Shown piece by piece: positions 7,863 to 16,368 of a stretch of DNA of 64,000 bases. Every line of letters starts with the position of its first letter. Position 1 is the first letter of the stretch. The translations under genes and the position numbers were made by a program. The DNA lies in NCBI RefSeq assembly GCF_008764295.1, contig NZ_VTQX01000003.1, forward strand, positions 62,001 through 126,000. Direction: 5' to 3'. The notes under the pieces are model-generated. The model was not told the DNA's origin and made no database searches. It saw only the letters and a list, made by a program, of their open reading frames with translations. The DNA comes from Bacillus methanolicus (lineage in GTDB: Bacteria > Bacillota > Bacilli > Bacillales > Cytobacillaceae).

Positions 7863-8891
7863 TTACACTCTCCGTTGCTTGCTGCCTCCATCAACCGCAT
7901 ATTTTTTTGAAAAGTCAACCTTTAACTCGATTAATGGCTGAGCGATCTTACGAATCCATTTGCTCGACAAAATACCCGTTAGGACTAACGACAGCAATAT
8001 TAACACAATAATTTGTTCTGATTCACTTAATACTTCTTCAAATTGACTGTTTCTAAAGTATTTCACAAAGAAGCCATGTAATAAATAAACATAGATTGAA
8101 CCTGTTCCCCATTTTGTAAAGAAGTAACGACGGCGAGGCACTAAGGCTAAAAAGCTTAAAGTAGCAAGCAAGGCTACCGCATATACGCCAAGGCGAATGA
8201 AACCGCCATTAATGTCATATTCATTCACGACATCATAGGGCTTAGAACCGAATAACCATCTATATTCAAAAGTTGGGGCAATATAAACAACGAGAAAAAT
8301 CGTTAATAAAACTCCAAATGATAAATAGCGAAATTTAATATGTTTAACCTTTTCAAAATGTTCCTTTTTCAAGTAATAGCCAAGAAGAAAGAAAGGAAAA
8401 AACACAAAAGTTCGTGATAAACTTAAAAAGTTGCTGATTTCATTAAAATAGCCCACAGCAATTCCTATAGCAACAGCGATGGACAAGGAAATAACTGGTG
8501 ACCATTTGGCAAACGCAAACAGCATTACATTCCAGCAAAACAAGCTCATTAAAAACCATAGAGACCATTGAGGATCTAATGGATTCATTGCTGTGACACT
8601 TTGATCGATAAGAAAATAATAGTAGAACGAATAGATCGCTTGAAAAATTAAATACGGGATAATCAATTTTTTAGTGATTTTTTTGAGATAGCCCTTTTGA
8701 TAAAAACCCTTTGCAAAGAAACCTGAAATAAGAATAAATGCCGGCATGTGAAATGTATATAGTGTCGTATATATCGAATAGATAAATTTGTCTTCGTGAA
8801 TATAGGACTGGATTAAATGGCCAAATACAACAAAAAAGATAAGAAAAAACTTTGCATTATCGTAGTATGCTTCTCTATTTTTCATATTCAA
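7863..8891 (-). CDS. Acyltransferase family 3 membrane protein
   Basis: 342 aa, about ten transmembrane segments. The N-terminal motif YYDNAKFFLIFFVVFGHLI contains the conserved His of acyltransferase-3 (OafA/NolL type) proteins. These enzymes move acyl groups across or onto surface glycans. The C-terminus ends in a basic tail. It lacks the fused SGNH domain of OatA, but a secreted SGNH protein is encoded directly downstream. Start chosen as the annotated ATG; an alternative ATG (MKNREAYYDN) two codons in is equally good. Target polymer unknown. Confidence 0.85.
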   Translation of the reverse strand: MNMKNREAYYDNAKFFLIFFVVFGHLIQSYIHEDKFIYSIYTTLYTFHMPAFILISGFFAKGFYQKGYLKKITKKLIIPYLIFQAIYSFYYYFLIDQSVTAMNPLDPQWSLWFLMSLFCWNVMLFAFAKWSPVISLSIAVAIGIAVGYFNEISNFLSLSRTFVFFPFFLLGYYLKKEHFEKVKHIKFRYLSFGVLLTIFLVVYIAPTFEYRWLFGSKPYDVVNEYDINGGFIRLGVYAVALLATLSFLALVPRRRYFFTKWGTGSIYVYLLHGFFVKYFRNSQFEEVLSESEQIIVLILLSLVLTGILSSKWIRKIAQPLIELKVDFSKKYAVDGGSKQRRV

Positions 8892-9196
8892 TCCTCCCAG
8901 TTGCTTTTATAGACTACCATACCCTATTTCTATACGTCTATAACATTCGAGAGGTTGTATTCTAGATTTGAACTTTTTAACAACACTGTAACATTCCTGT
9001 AATTCCCTAACATTCCTATTACATCATCCGCAAAAGTTTATTATTATAATATAACAATTTCCGACAGAATTTTTATGAAATGTCGATGAAAACTTGCCAT
9101 ACCAATATAGTTTACATAATAATATTATTGTATATTTTTGTCGTTGTTTATAGAAAAATGTCCACCTTCCTTAATAAATCACAAGGGCTTTTAAAT
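8892..9196. other. Intergenic region with no gene
   Basis: AT-rich 305 bases upstream of the acyltransferase gene and downstream of the SDR gene. No open frame of coding character, no clear terminator and no repeat was found. Confidence 0.5.
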
Positions 9197-9982
9197 TTAA
9201 AGTGCCTTTGTTAATCCTCCATCGACTATTAGCGCTTGACCGGTAATATATGTATTCGCATCTGAAGCCAAAAATACAACCGTTTTTGCAAATTCTTGCG
9301 GGTCGCCGTAGCGCCCCAATGGAATAGCTGCTTGTGCTGCATTTTGCAAGTCTTCAATGGTCATTTTTTTTCTTTCCGCCTGCTGTTGATCAATTTCAAT
9401 AACCCGATCTGTAGCAAATTTTCCCGGTCCAAGAGTATTGATCAATATATTATCTTTCGCTAATTCTTGCGATAAGCTTTTTGCGAGACCGTTTACCCCT
9501 GCTCTTAATGTGTTTGATAATAATAATCTGTCTAATGGTTGTTTAATGGAAATCGAAGCAATATTGACAATTTTCCCTCCACCATTTTTTCTCATATATG
9601 GAAGTACTTCACGAATAGAACGAATATAGCTAAGCAATGTTAATTCAAATGCTTCCTGCCACGCCTGATCATCAAGATCGTCAAAATTTCCTGCACGCGG
9701 CCCTCCGCAATTGTTGACTAAAATATCGATCGTTCCAAATGCTGAAACCGTTTTTTCGACAAGTTCCTTTATATCCGTTAATTTCGTAATATCGCAAGGC
9801 TGTGCCTGCACTTCACCGCTTACTTCTCTCATTTCCCTCGCAACTGTTTGCAATGCTAACGCATCTCGACTTGTAATCATGACCCGTGCACCCTCACGAA
9901 CAAATTCTTGAGCAATCGCTTTTCCGAGTCCTTTACTTGATGCTAAAACCAATACTGATTTCCCTTTTAATCCTAAATCCAT
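9197..9982 (-). CDS. SDR family oxidoreductase lacking the usual catalytic Tyr
   Basis: 261 aa short-chain dehydrogenase/reductase-like protein. It has the cofactor motif ASSKGLGKA in place of TGxxxGxG, the NNCGGP motif in place of NNAG, and a catalytic-region segment reading SNTLRAGVNGLAKSL. The expected YxxxK Tyr is replaced, and only the Asn, Arg and Lys of the SNxxRxxxxGLxK pattern remain. This matches the FabG-like subgroup known to deviate from the classical tetrad. The C-terminus GQALIVDGG is normal. Substrate unknown; annotation as 3-oxoacyl-ACP reductase should be treated with caution. SD AGGGGGAAT supports the ATG start. Confidence 0.85.
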   Translation of the reverse strand: MDLGLKGKSVLVLASSKGLGKAIAQEFVREGARVMITSRDALALQTVAREMREVSGEVQAQPCDITKLTDIKELVEKTVSAFGTIDILVNNCGGPRAGNFDDLDDQAWQEAFELTLLSYIRSIREVLPYMRKNGGGKIVNIASISIKQPLDRLLLSNTLRAGVNGLAKSLSQELAKDNILINTLGPGKFATDRVIEIDQQQAERKKMTIEDLQNAAQAAIPLGRYGDPQEFAKTVVFLASDANTYITGQALIVDGGLTKAL

Positions 9983-10209
9983 TATGAATTCCCCCTCTTT
10001 TTCTTATTTTACACTCCTTTTCAACCAATTTTGAAGTAAAACGCTTACAAATTATTTTAATTATTTAGAATTATGCTCATCGCTTTAGTCTTAAAATATA
10101 TGATTGCAACACGGCTTATGAGTCCGCTTTCCACATCGCTTTTCTCTAATTTCATGCATGGTACTTAATTTATTTTTAGAATGATGGTAAAATAGTATTG
10201 CTATCACAA
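9983..10209. other. Divergent promoter region between SDR and ctaB
   Basis: AT-rich intergenic DNA between two divergent genes. Apart from the Fnr-like palindrome at 10210-10225 nothing specific was recognised. Confidence 0.4.
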
Positions 10210-10225
10210 GGTGATATAAATCACA
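10210..10225. promoter_or_regulatory. Fnr-box-like palindrome upstream of ctaB
   Basis: GGTGATATAAATCACA matches the Bacillus Fnr consensus TGTGA-N6-TCACA in all but the first base. A TATGAC hexamer at 10242-10247 could be the -10 element, which would put the palindrome centre roughly 37 bases upstream of the transcription start, near the position of Fnr activator sites. Inference only. Confidence 0.5.
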
Positions 10226-10283
10226 TGTCGTATCATTTCATTATGACAGTAATGGCGAAATATATTGTAAAGGACTACTTAAA

Positions 10284-11207
10284 GTGATAAATGAGAATCA
10301 TAGTACACTGGCGATTCCAAAACGACCTTTGTCCAAAATTATTGCTGCCACTGTTAAGGCAGGTATTATTAAATCCAACTTAATTCCAATGTTTGCTGGT
10401 TTAACCCTCGCAATTTTTACGTATCAAAAAAATTTAGTTGAGGTCTACCCAAACGTTATTTATGCTTTTATCGGAACAACGCTCGTCATCGCTGCAGCTG
10501 GCGCCTTCAATAATCTTTATGATCGCGACATTGATGCGATTATGAAACGGACTCGAAATCGACCAACTGTTACAGGCGAGGTTTCACCTAGCACTGTTTT
10601 AGTGTTGAGCATCGTGATGTCGCTCTTAGGAATTAGCATCCTTGCATTGGCGACGCCATTAGCGGCTTTACTTGGCTTTCTCGGATTATTTTTTTATGTC
10701 GTACCGTATACGATGTGGTCAAAGCGAAAAACGATTTATAATACGGAAATTGGCAGTATTTCTGGTGCAATGCCTCCACTTATCGGTTGGGCAGCGATAC
10801 ATCCCGATATTACACATCCAGCAATCATCGGCCTTTTTGTTGTTACCGTTATTTGGCAAATGCCGCATTTCTATGCGATTGCTATTCGTAACCATGAAGA
10901 ATACGAAGCAGCAAAGGTGCCAATGCTCCCGGTCGTAAAAGGAGTAAAAAGAACCTATACACAAACTAATATTTACCTATTTATTATGGTTGCGATGAGC
11001 TTTCTGTTTGGCACTTTAAGTCTTGGGCTAATGCTCGTTGCCTTGATCTTGAGTGTCGGTTGGCTTATTTTGAGTATTTATGGCTCAAAAAAAATGGATG
11101 CTAATAAATGGGCGAAATCAATGTTTATATATTCCCTCTTGCATATGACGATTCTTTTTTCAACTGTGATCATTTATTCATTAATGGGCATTTTCTTTTT
11201 TCAATAA
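10284..11207 (+). CDS. ctaB: Protoheme IX farnesyltransferase (heme O synthase)
   Basis: 307 aa UbiA-superfamily membrane prenyltransferase that adds farnesyl to heme B for heme-O/A-type terminal oxidases. The first Asp-rich motif (NNLYDRDIDAIMKRTRNRP) is a textbook match to the CtaB signature. The second loop holds YAIAIRNHEEYEAAKVPML. About eight to nine membrane helices are predicted. The start is GTG with an AAAGGA ribosome site. Unlike the classical Bacillus cta cluster it stands alone, so it may be a second copy or a dispersed one. An Fnr-like box upstream hints at oxygen-dependent control. A strong bidirectional terminator follows. Confidence 0.93.
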   Translation: MINENHSTLAIPKRPLSKIIAATVKAGIIKSNLIPMFAGLTLAIFTYQKNLVEVYPNVIYAFIGTTLVIAAAGAFNNLYDRDIDAIMKRTRNRPTVTGEVSPSTVLVLSIVMSLLGISILALATPLAALLGFLGLFFYVVPYTMWSKRKTIYNTEIGSISGAMPPLIGWAAIHPDITHPAIIGLFVVTVIWQMPHFYAIAIRNHEEYEAAKVPMLPVVKGVKRTYTQTNIYLFIMVAMSFLFGTLSLGLMLVALILSVGWLILSIYGSKKMDANKWAKSMFIYSLLHMTILFSTVIIYSLMGIFFFQ

Positions 11208-11209
11208 TT

Positions 11210-11246
11210 AAAACGGCGTTTAGTTTAATGGACTGAACGCCGTTTT
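11210..11246. terminator. Bidirectional terminator between ctaB and the DinB-like gene
   Basis: AAAACGGCGTTTAGT pairs with ACTGAACGCCGTTTT (nearly perfect stem). It has A-tract and T-tract on the two sides and lies between convergent genes. Confidence 0.92.
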
Positions 11247-11251
11247 CTATC

Positions 11252-11782
11252 CTATACTTTCTTATTCAAAACACCTAAGTATTCAATCCATGGTCCTACA
11301 TCAAAGCGGTATCTTTCTGCCATCACTCTAACCATTTGAGCAATATGTGTCAGATCATGAACGACCCATGTAGAAATTAGTTCTCTCACCTTCACAACTC
11401 CAAACGCCGGATGAAAACCTTTTTTTTCTAAATGAATTTGCGGATTAACGAGATCTTTTAAACACTCAATGTTCCGAAGCCTGAGTTTTTGGAATTCCTC
11501 CAGCTTTTGTTGAATCGCAATTGTACTTTTTTCCTGCAAATGCCTATAGCGATCAAACGGAGGAAATGGCTTGTTCTCCCCTTCCTCCAGAATAAACGCT
11601 AAACGCACCATCCAATTGCTTTGCTCAGCTTCAATGAGATGGTCAACAATTTCTAAAATGTTCCAAGTATCCTTCCCTTCCTTGCAGTGTAGCCATTCTT
11701 CAGATATACCACAAAGGAAGAACTGCAATGTTTTAGGTGTCCTTTCTAATATTTCGATCGCTTCTTCCATCTTAAAATTCAT
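11252..11782 (-). CDS. DinB-like (DinB_2/YfiT) metal-binding family protein
   Basis: A four-helix-bundle protein of 176 aa from the preferred start. Histidines in [12 protein letters not shown] and in [13 protein letters not shown] supply the three-His metal site of the DinB/YfiT family (bacillithiol- or thiol-transferase-like and uncharacterised enzymes). The longest frame begins 22 codons upstream, but GAGGGGG lies ideally before the ATG at 11782 ([12 protein letters not shown]), and the extra N-terminus is low-complexity. Specific reaction unknown. Confidence 0.82.
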   Translation of the reverse strand: MNFKMEEAIEILERTPKTLQFFLCGISEEWLHCKEGKDTWNILEIVDHLIEAEQSNWMVRLAFILEEGENKPFPPFDRYRHLQEKSTIAIQQKLEEFQKLRLRNIECLKDLVNPQIHLEKKGFHPAFGVVKVRELISTWVVHDLTHIAQMVRVMAERYRFDVGPWIEYLGVLNKKV

Positions 11783-11960
11783 CTTTACTTCCCCCTCACT
11801 CTCCGATACCTTACTATCTTCAGAAAAATCACTACTATTGCCGCTCATGATCGTTTCTAAAGGCTGTTTTAAACCATATCTTGATAGAACGACCTATGAA
11901 TCATTTCGCGTACAACCTTAGGAGCACAAGTTTTGCTGAAGGGTTTTCTAATTCTACCGT

Positions 11961-11987
11961 AAAAACCCTGCACGTACACATGCAAGG
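11961..11987 (-). terminator. Terminator after the VOC protein gene
   Basis: Minus-strand CCTTGCA pairs with TGCAGGG across an 8-base loop, followed by TTTTT. It lies directly after the stop at 11997. Confidence 0.8.
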
Positions 11988-11996
11988 ATATCTTCA

Positions 11997-12428
11997 TTAT
12001 TCAATTATAAGCATGTCATTCTCATCAAACTGCCACATTTCTCCATAGGCTACTTCCCAATAATAACCATCAGGATCTGAAAAATATCCGCTATATCCAC
12101 CCCATAAAACCTTTTCAGGCGGTTTCACAATTTTTCCACCTGCCGCTTCCGCCTTTTTCATTACTAAGTCCACTTCCTCTTTTGATTTTCCGTTATAAGC
12201 GATTGTTATCCCGGGAAAACCGCTTCCTTCAGGTGGATTATTAGCATTTATATCCTTCGCTAATTCCTCTAATGGATAGAGTGCCAATCTTGTTCCCCCG
12301 TTCTGAAAGAAAACAATCTCCGGTTCTTCATCTGATACAGACGTCTTAAAACCAAGTCCGTCACGGTAAAAAATGAGCGATTTTTTCAAATCTTTAACAC
12401 CTAATGTAATCAAGTTTATTCGATTCAT
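11997..12428 (-). CDS. VOC/glyoxalase superfamily protein
   Basis: About 143 aa with the paired beta-alpha-beta-beta-beta modules of the vicinal oxygen chelate fold: INLITLGVKDLKKSLIFYRD at the N-terminus and GYSGYFSDPDGYYWEVAY at the C-terminus, the latter holding the conserved Glu ligand. Such proteins include glyoxalases, dioxygenases and resistance proteins; the substrate cannot be deduced. The ATG at 12428 has AAAGGAGG at good distance and is preferred to the TTG two codons upstream. Confidence 0.85.
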   Translation of the reverse strand: MNRINLITLGVKDLKKSLIFYRDGLGFKTSVSDEEPEIVFFQNGGTRLALYPLEELAKDINANNPPEGSGFPGITIAYNGKSKEEVDLVMKKAEAAGGKIVKPPEKVLWGGYSGYFSDPDGYYWEVAYGEMWQFDENDMLIIE

Positions 12429-12472
12429 GGACAAGCCTCCTTTGATTCATATTACCACAATATTCAACCTAT

Positions 12473-15400
12473 TTATTTCCAATGTATCCATAATTTTTTT
12501 ACTCTTTCTTTTAATGTGAAAAGAAGCGTTTTCTCCCCGCTTGCTGCCTTTTGCTTATTCCACTCATTTATACTGGCAACAGCGATTAAAATCGAGCCTG
12601 CGATGAGCAAATATGCCCACCAAGGAAGATTCCCCCAAAAAGGACGTGTTTGCATGAAAACATTCAATAAAAGAACTCCAGTTCCAATAAAGAAAAATGA
12701 TTTTATTTTGGCAAAAACACCTGCAACTATTGACGCTAATGATAAAGTCCCAAGAATAAGAGCATCATAGATTGTTGACGATTGTAAACCGTCCACTACG
12801 AGAAAAATAGAGACAACTAATAGAATCCCCCATTGCAGATTGGCTGTCACTCTTTCGTAACGGCCTTTCAAACAGAAACGCAAATAAATTGATAAAAGCA
12901 CGAACGGCAAAACATATACTTCAGTTATTAGAAGCTCATGCACCGCAAGAGCGGAGACGAAAGAATAGTAAGGTTGTAGCAAAAATGCTCCACTTATAAA
13001 AATAGGAAGCCACTTATATTCGCTCGGAATTCGATTCCTCTGTAACCAGATCGTTAATGCAATCAAGGAACCTGGGAGTAATCTAGTCCAGAGAAATGGA
13101 TGTTCAAAACTGTACATCGTTGCAAAATATAGAAGGGCAATAAGTGTATAAACATCAACAATAAGCACACCCTTCTTTTTATTCTCATAAAAAGCGGTAA
13201 AAAACCATCTGCCTGCAGCAAGAAAAACAAGGCCAAAAACAGCTATTGTGAGCATTTCACTCCATGCAGTAAACGGATAATAGACTAAATACTGTCTTAC
13301 TCCTGCATAAATAAACAGTGTTGGAATAACAACAAGCATTTTCCACTTATATATATGAAAAAACACCATCATTCCTACTGCATATAAGATCATGATGATA
13401 AAAGTGAATGTATGAAACGGGTACATATTGAGAAAGACACCTATGCCAAGCAAGGAAAACGGTACTATATAATAAAAGATTCGTTGTTTATAAGCTTCAT
13501 CAGAAAATTTCCATATAACCGCTATCGCCAAACTAGTTAAAATAAAGCCATACTTAAGCTCAATCGTTTCGAAATGTGCTAGTGCCCCTGTAAAAGCAGC
13601 ATATATTGAAGTAAATGAGCCATATAAAAAGAACTTCTTTAACCATTCCCGCTGTGTAAGTATCGTACTAACTCCGTAAATCAGAGCAGCTACCCAAAAG
13701 CTCCACATGGAAGATTTCCCATGAATAAATAATGTAAGCAATAGAGCAGAGGGCATATACATATGAGCAACAAAAGCAAATGCACGGTACACATTCAAAT
13801 CTCGAGCTTTTACTAGAATGGCAATGACAAAAAGAATCGCAGCTCCTGTAATAGCAAAGAGAATACCACTTTCCCAAATTTGATCAACCAATGTATAATA
13901 GCTCATTAAAATGACAAGCCCAATGACATACGGAATATATCGGTTCTTAGTAAAATGGTATAGCCATACGTACATTACAATTCCACCAACAAATAACAAG
14001 GTGTGAATCCATGACTCACTGCTAGAAACAACCGTTCCTGTCAAAAGTGCGAGGGTATAAAAAGCTTGAGCAGTGTAGCAATGATTTCGCTTTAAAGCTG
14101 GAATTTTAATGAAAAAGTATAAGCCTGTTACACCTAAACTTGCACATGCAAATTGGAGGGCGGGCCCTAACTGACTCATGATTACATGTGAACCTCCGAT
14201 TAATTCCTCATACAGAGCCAACACAGCTAACCCAATAGAAATTGGCACAAGCCATTGTGCAGTTCGTTTCAGCTCCTCCCGAGTTTCCTTTACGATACTT
14301 ATATAGGCGCAGATGCTAAACAAAAATAAAATGACAGCACTTTCCCACCATGCATACATGGATAAAGATGCATAGACAGCAACAAGCATGTAAGCCCAGC
14401 CGACATCTCGAGCAGGCTGCTTCATTAGTTCCAGCACTTTTACTTTCACATAAACCCCAAAACCTGCAAACATGACAAATCCTATTAAAGCAAGGATTAA
14501 TACAAATGGTGTTAATTCAATAAATTGCTTAAAAAGGAGCACTCCTTCCACCAGCACAACGGACATAAACACTGCACTTAAATAGCGGAAAAGCAATTTT
14601 TGAGTAGCGTGACTTAAGTATAAAAAGTTGATGCTAATGGCGAAATAACTAAGAAGCAATGTTAACGACGGTTCTCCCCAATTAATCAAAATCGCCTCTA
14701 AACTGATATAAATGAAAGCAAGTCCTGACACGACAGCACTCGTGACCATAAAAATCTTCTTCCAAGGGTATTGCTGATCAAGCACAAACGGAATGAGCAA
14801 AAAAATGAAGCCGAGCAAACTATAGAGAACCGGACTAATTTGTACGAATACAGATGCCTGCACAAATTGAAAAACACCGTATACGAGCATGACACTAAAG
14901 ACAAAATGAAATTCCTTGCGACCAGTTACATAAATCATTGATAAATAAACAGCAGCCGTCAACATTAAATTAAAACCTAAAAACATATTTGAATGATAAA
15001 GAACCAACATGAGGACTGTCGTTAAAATCAAATTTGCCTGGGCAAAGTTTACGAACTCCCGAATAAATAGCTTAGCCACATCTTTCTTTTTCACTTGATG
15101 GTATAAATATATTGTCAGAGCTTGAAACAGCATCATCCCAAGGAAAAAGATATCTTCACTGAAGTGTAATGCCGCAAAGAAATAGCCAGTGCCGACTGTC
15201 AACGTTATATATGTAAACCACACGAATAAACGTGACTTCATTCTCTTGGCAAAAAGAAAGTAAACCGGGAGAAGTAGGATACAGCTTATGAGTGCAAATA
15301 AATAGCTGCCCTCCCCATAAATAGATAAATAGCTTCCTAATAGTTGGAACCAAGCAATTGATAATAAAAAGATCGGTAAAAATAAACTTCCTAAGACGAT

Positions 15401-15859
15401 AAATGCAAAACCTGTTTTATCAAGCTTAAGTACTTTCATTGCCAAATAAGCAATTCCATAGAACAAAAAGGAAATGAGCCCGATAGAACCGGCCTTTGTC
15501 GCGCTCGACATCGTCTCCCAATTACTTGTGGCCACATACAATCCACCAATTAACAGGAGGATCACTCCTATATTTAACAGCCACGTAATATTACGCTCTC
15601 TAATTTGTTCATCCGTTTTCTTTTCAAAAGCTTTTGAATGGTTAGGTTTCAACCTTTTCTCCACTTTTGGCTTTAACCGCTTTTCAGGTTTGGGCTGCGC
15701 CGCTTTTTTTTCAGTCTTATCAACTAAATCTAAATAGTACATTTCATGTGCTTTCACCACTTCATCATAAAAATAAGCAGAAATATAGTTGTTTTCTTTT
15801 AATTTCTCTAATTCTTCTTTGACAATTTGTTTCTTCAATTTTTCCGAAAGAGGCATCAT
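12473..15859 (-). CDS. Very large polytopic membrane protein with N-terminal DUF2157-like segment
   Basis: 1128 aa. The first 90 residues are cytosolic and charged, including a twin repeat (KKxxxPKPEKRLKPKVEKRLKP). A run of roughly thirty predicted transmembrane helices fills almost all the rest. The first membrane unit (LLNIGVILLLIGGLYVATSN) resembles the DUF2157 domain. No catalytic or transport motif was recognised. Proteins of this architecture are sporadic and uncharacterised in Bacillaceae. It is monocistronic in appearance, with the VOC gene downstream after a 44-base gap. Function unknown. Confidence 0.75.
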   Translation of the reverse strand: MMPLSEKLKKQIVKEELEKLKENNYISAYFYDEVVKAHEMYYLDLVDKTEKKAAQPKPEKRLKPKVEKRLKPNHSKAFEKKTDEQIRERNITWLLNIGVILLLIGGLYVATSNWETMSSATKAGSIGLISFLFYGIAYLAMKVLKLDKTGFAFIVLGSLFLPIFLLSIAWFQLLGSYLSIYGEGSYLFALISCILLLPVYFLFAKRMKSRLFVWFTYITLTVGTGYFFAALHFSEDIFFLGMMLFQALTIYLYHQVKKKDVAKLFIREFVNFAQANLILTTVLMLVLYHSNMFLGFNLMLTAAVYLSMIYVTGRKEFHFVFSVMLVYGVFQFVQASVFVQISPVLYSLLGFIFLLIPFVLDQQYPWKKIFMVTSAVVSGLAFIYISLEAILINWGEPSLTLLLSYFAISINFLYLSHATQKLLFRYLSAVFMSVVLVEGVLLFKQFIELTPFVLILALIGFVMFAGFGVYVKVKVLELMKQPARDVGWAYMLVAVYASLSMYAWWESAVILFLFSICAYISIVKETREELKRTAQWLVPISIGLAVLALYEELIGGSHVIMSQLGPALQFACASLGVTGLYFFIKIPALKRNHCYTAQAFYTLALLTGTVVSSSESWIHTLLFVGGIVMYVWLYHFTKNRYIPYVIGLVILMSYYTLVDQIWESGILFAITGAAILFVIAILVKARDLNVYRAFAFVAHMYMPSALLLTLFIHGKSSMWSFWVAALIYGVSTILTQREWLKKFFLYGSFTSIYAAFTGALAHFETIELKYGFILTSLAIAVIWKFSDEAYKQRIFYYIVPFSLLGIGVFLNMYPFHTFTFIIMILYAVGMMVFFHIYKWKMLVVIPTLFIYAGVRQYLVYYPFTAWSEMLTIAVFGLVFLAAGRWFFTAFYENKKKGVLIVDVYTLIALLYFATMYSFEHPFLWTRLLPGSLIALTIWLQRNRIPSEYKWLPIFISGAFLLQPYYSFVSALAVHELLITEVYVLPFVLLSIYLRFCLKGRYERVTANLQWGILLVVSIFLVVDGLQSSTIYDALILGTLSLASIVAGVFAKIKSFFFIGTGVLLLNVFMQTRPFWGNLPWWAYLLIAGSILIAVASINEWNKQKAASGEKTLLFTLKERVKKLWIHWK

Positions 15860-16368
15860 ACAAACTCCCCTGCCTTATATTTACTTTTTTAGTTGAATTT
15901 ACTTATTGTGTAATTTTACACTATTTGAAGAAAAAATCAATATATTCTCTATAAAAAATACGACTAAAAACAAACCCGATGAAATCAAATTTGTCTACAG
16001 TCGTTTTTGATTTTAAATATTCACTAGAAGTTACGTATAGGTGATCGAAAAATAAGAACGAGAAATCTTATTACAGAAAGAAATCCATTAGAAATGAGTA
16101 CAATTGATCAATTGGAACGTCAGGGTTATTTAGTAGGACCCAAACTAGTAATTGGAATGGAAGGTACTTGACTCTTAGGGATTTGCGGACAGGTAAGACT
16201 TCGCAAAGAAGCGATTGCTCCAAGGAGACTCACTGCCCGCTCACGGAAAGCAAGCGTCTAAAACGGTAATCATTACCCGCAATACTATCCAAAATCGTCT
16301 AAAGATACCGAGAAGTAGAACGCTCGATCCGATTGTCGACAAAGTAGTAAAGAAGAATCTCTACTTTT
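15860..16368. other. Intergenic region with gene remnant and dispersed repeat
   Basis: About 500 bases without an intact gene. At 15970-16010 there is a decayed copy of the znuA-terminator-like sequence (TTTGTCTACAGTCGTTTTTGAT). At 16028-16171 a 47-codon frame on the plus strand reads like protein (ERNPLEMSTIDQLERQGYLV) but has no start signal and no family I recognise. At 16195-16285 lies a non-coding repeat related to one at 55.6 kb. Confidence 0.5.
16195..16285 (-). repeat. Dispersed extragenic repeat, copy 1
   Basis: Read on the minus strand this contains GACGCTTGCTTTC (plus positions 16246-16258) followed by a GC-rich block with GAGTCTCC. The same 13-mer followed by a similar GCGG-CAG-TG-GAG pattern occurs at 55615-55650. 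The style resembles extragenic repeats scattered through many Bacillus genomes. No coding capacity. Confidence 0.45.

Noticed and set aside
16255..16285. Zur-box-like palindrome GGTAATCATTACC
   Set aside because: It lies inside the dispersed repeat copy, far from any promoter, and lacks the CGTAAT core; likely chance.
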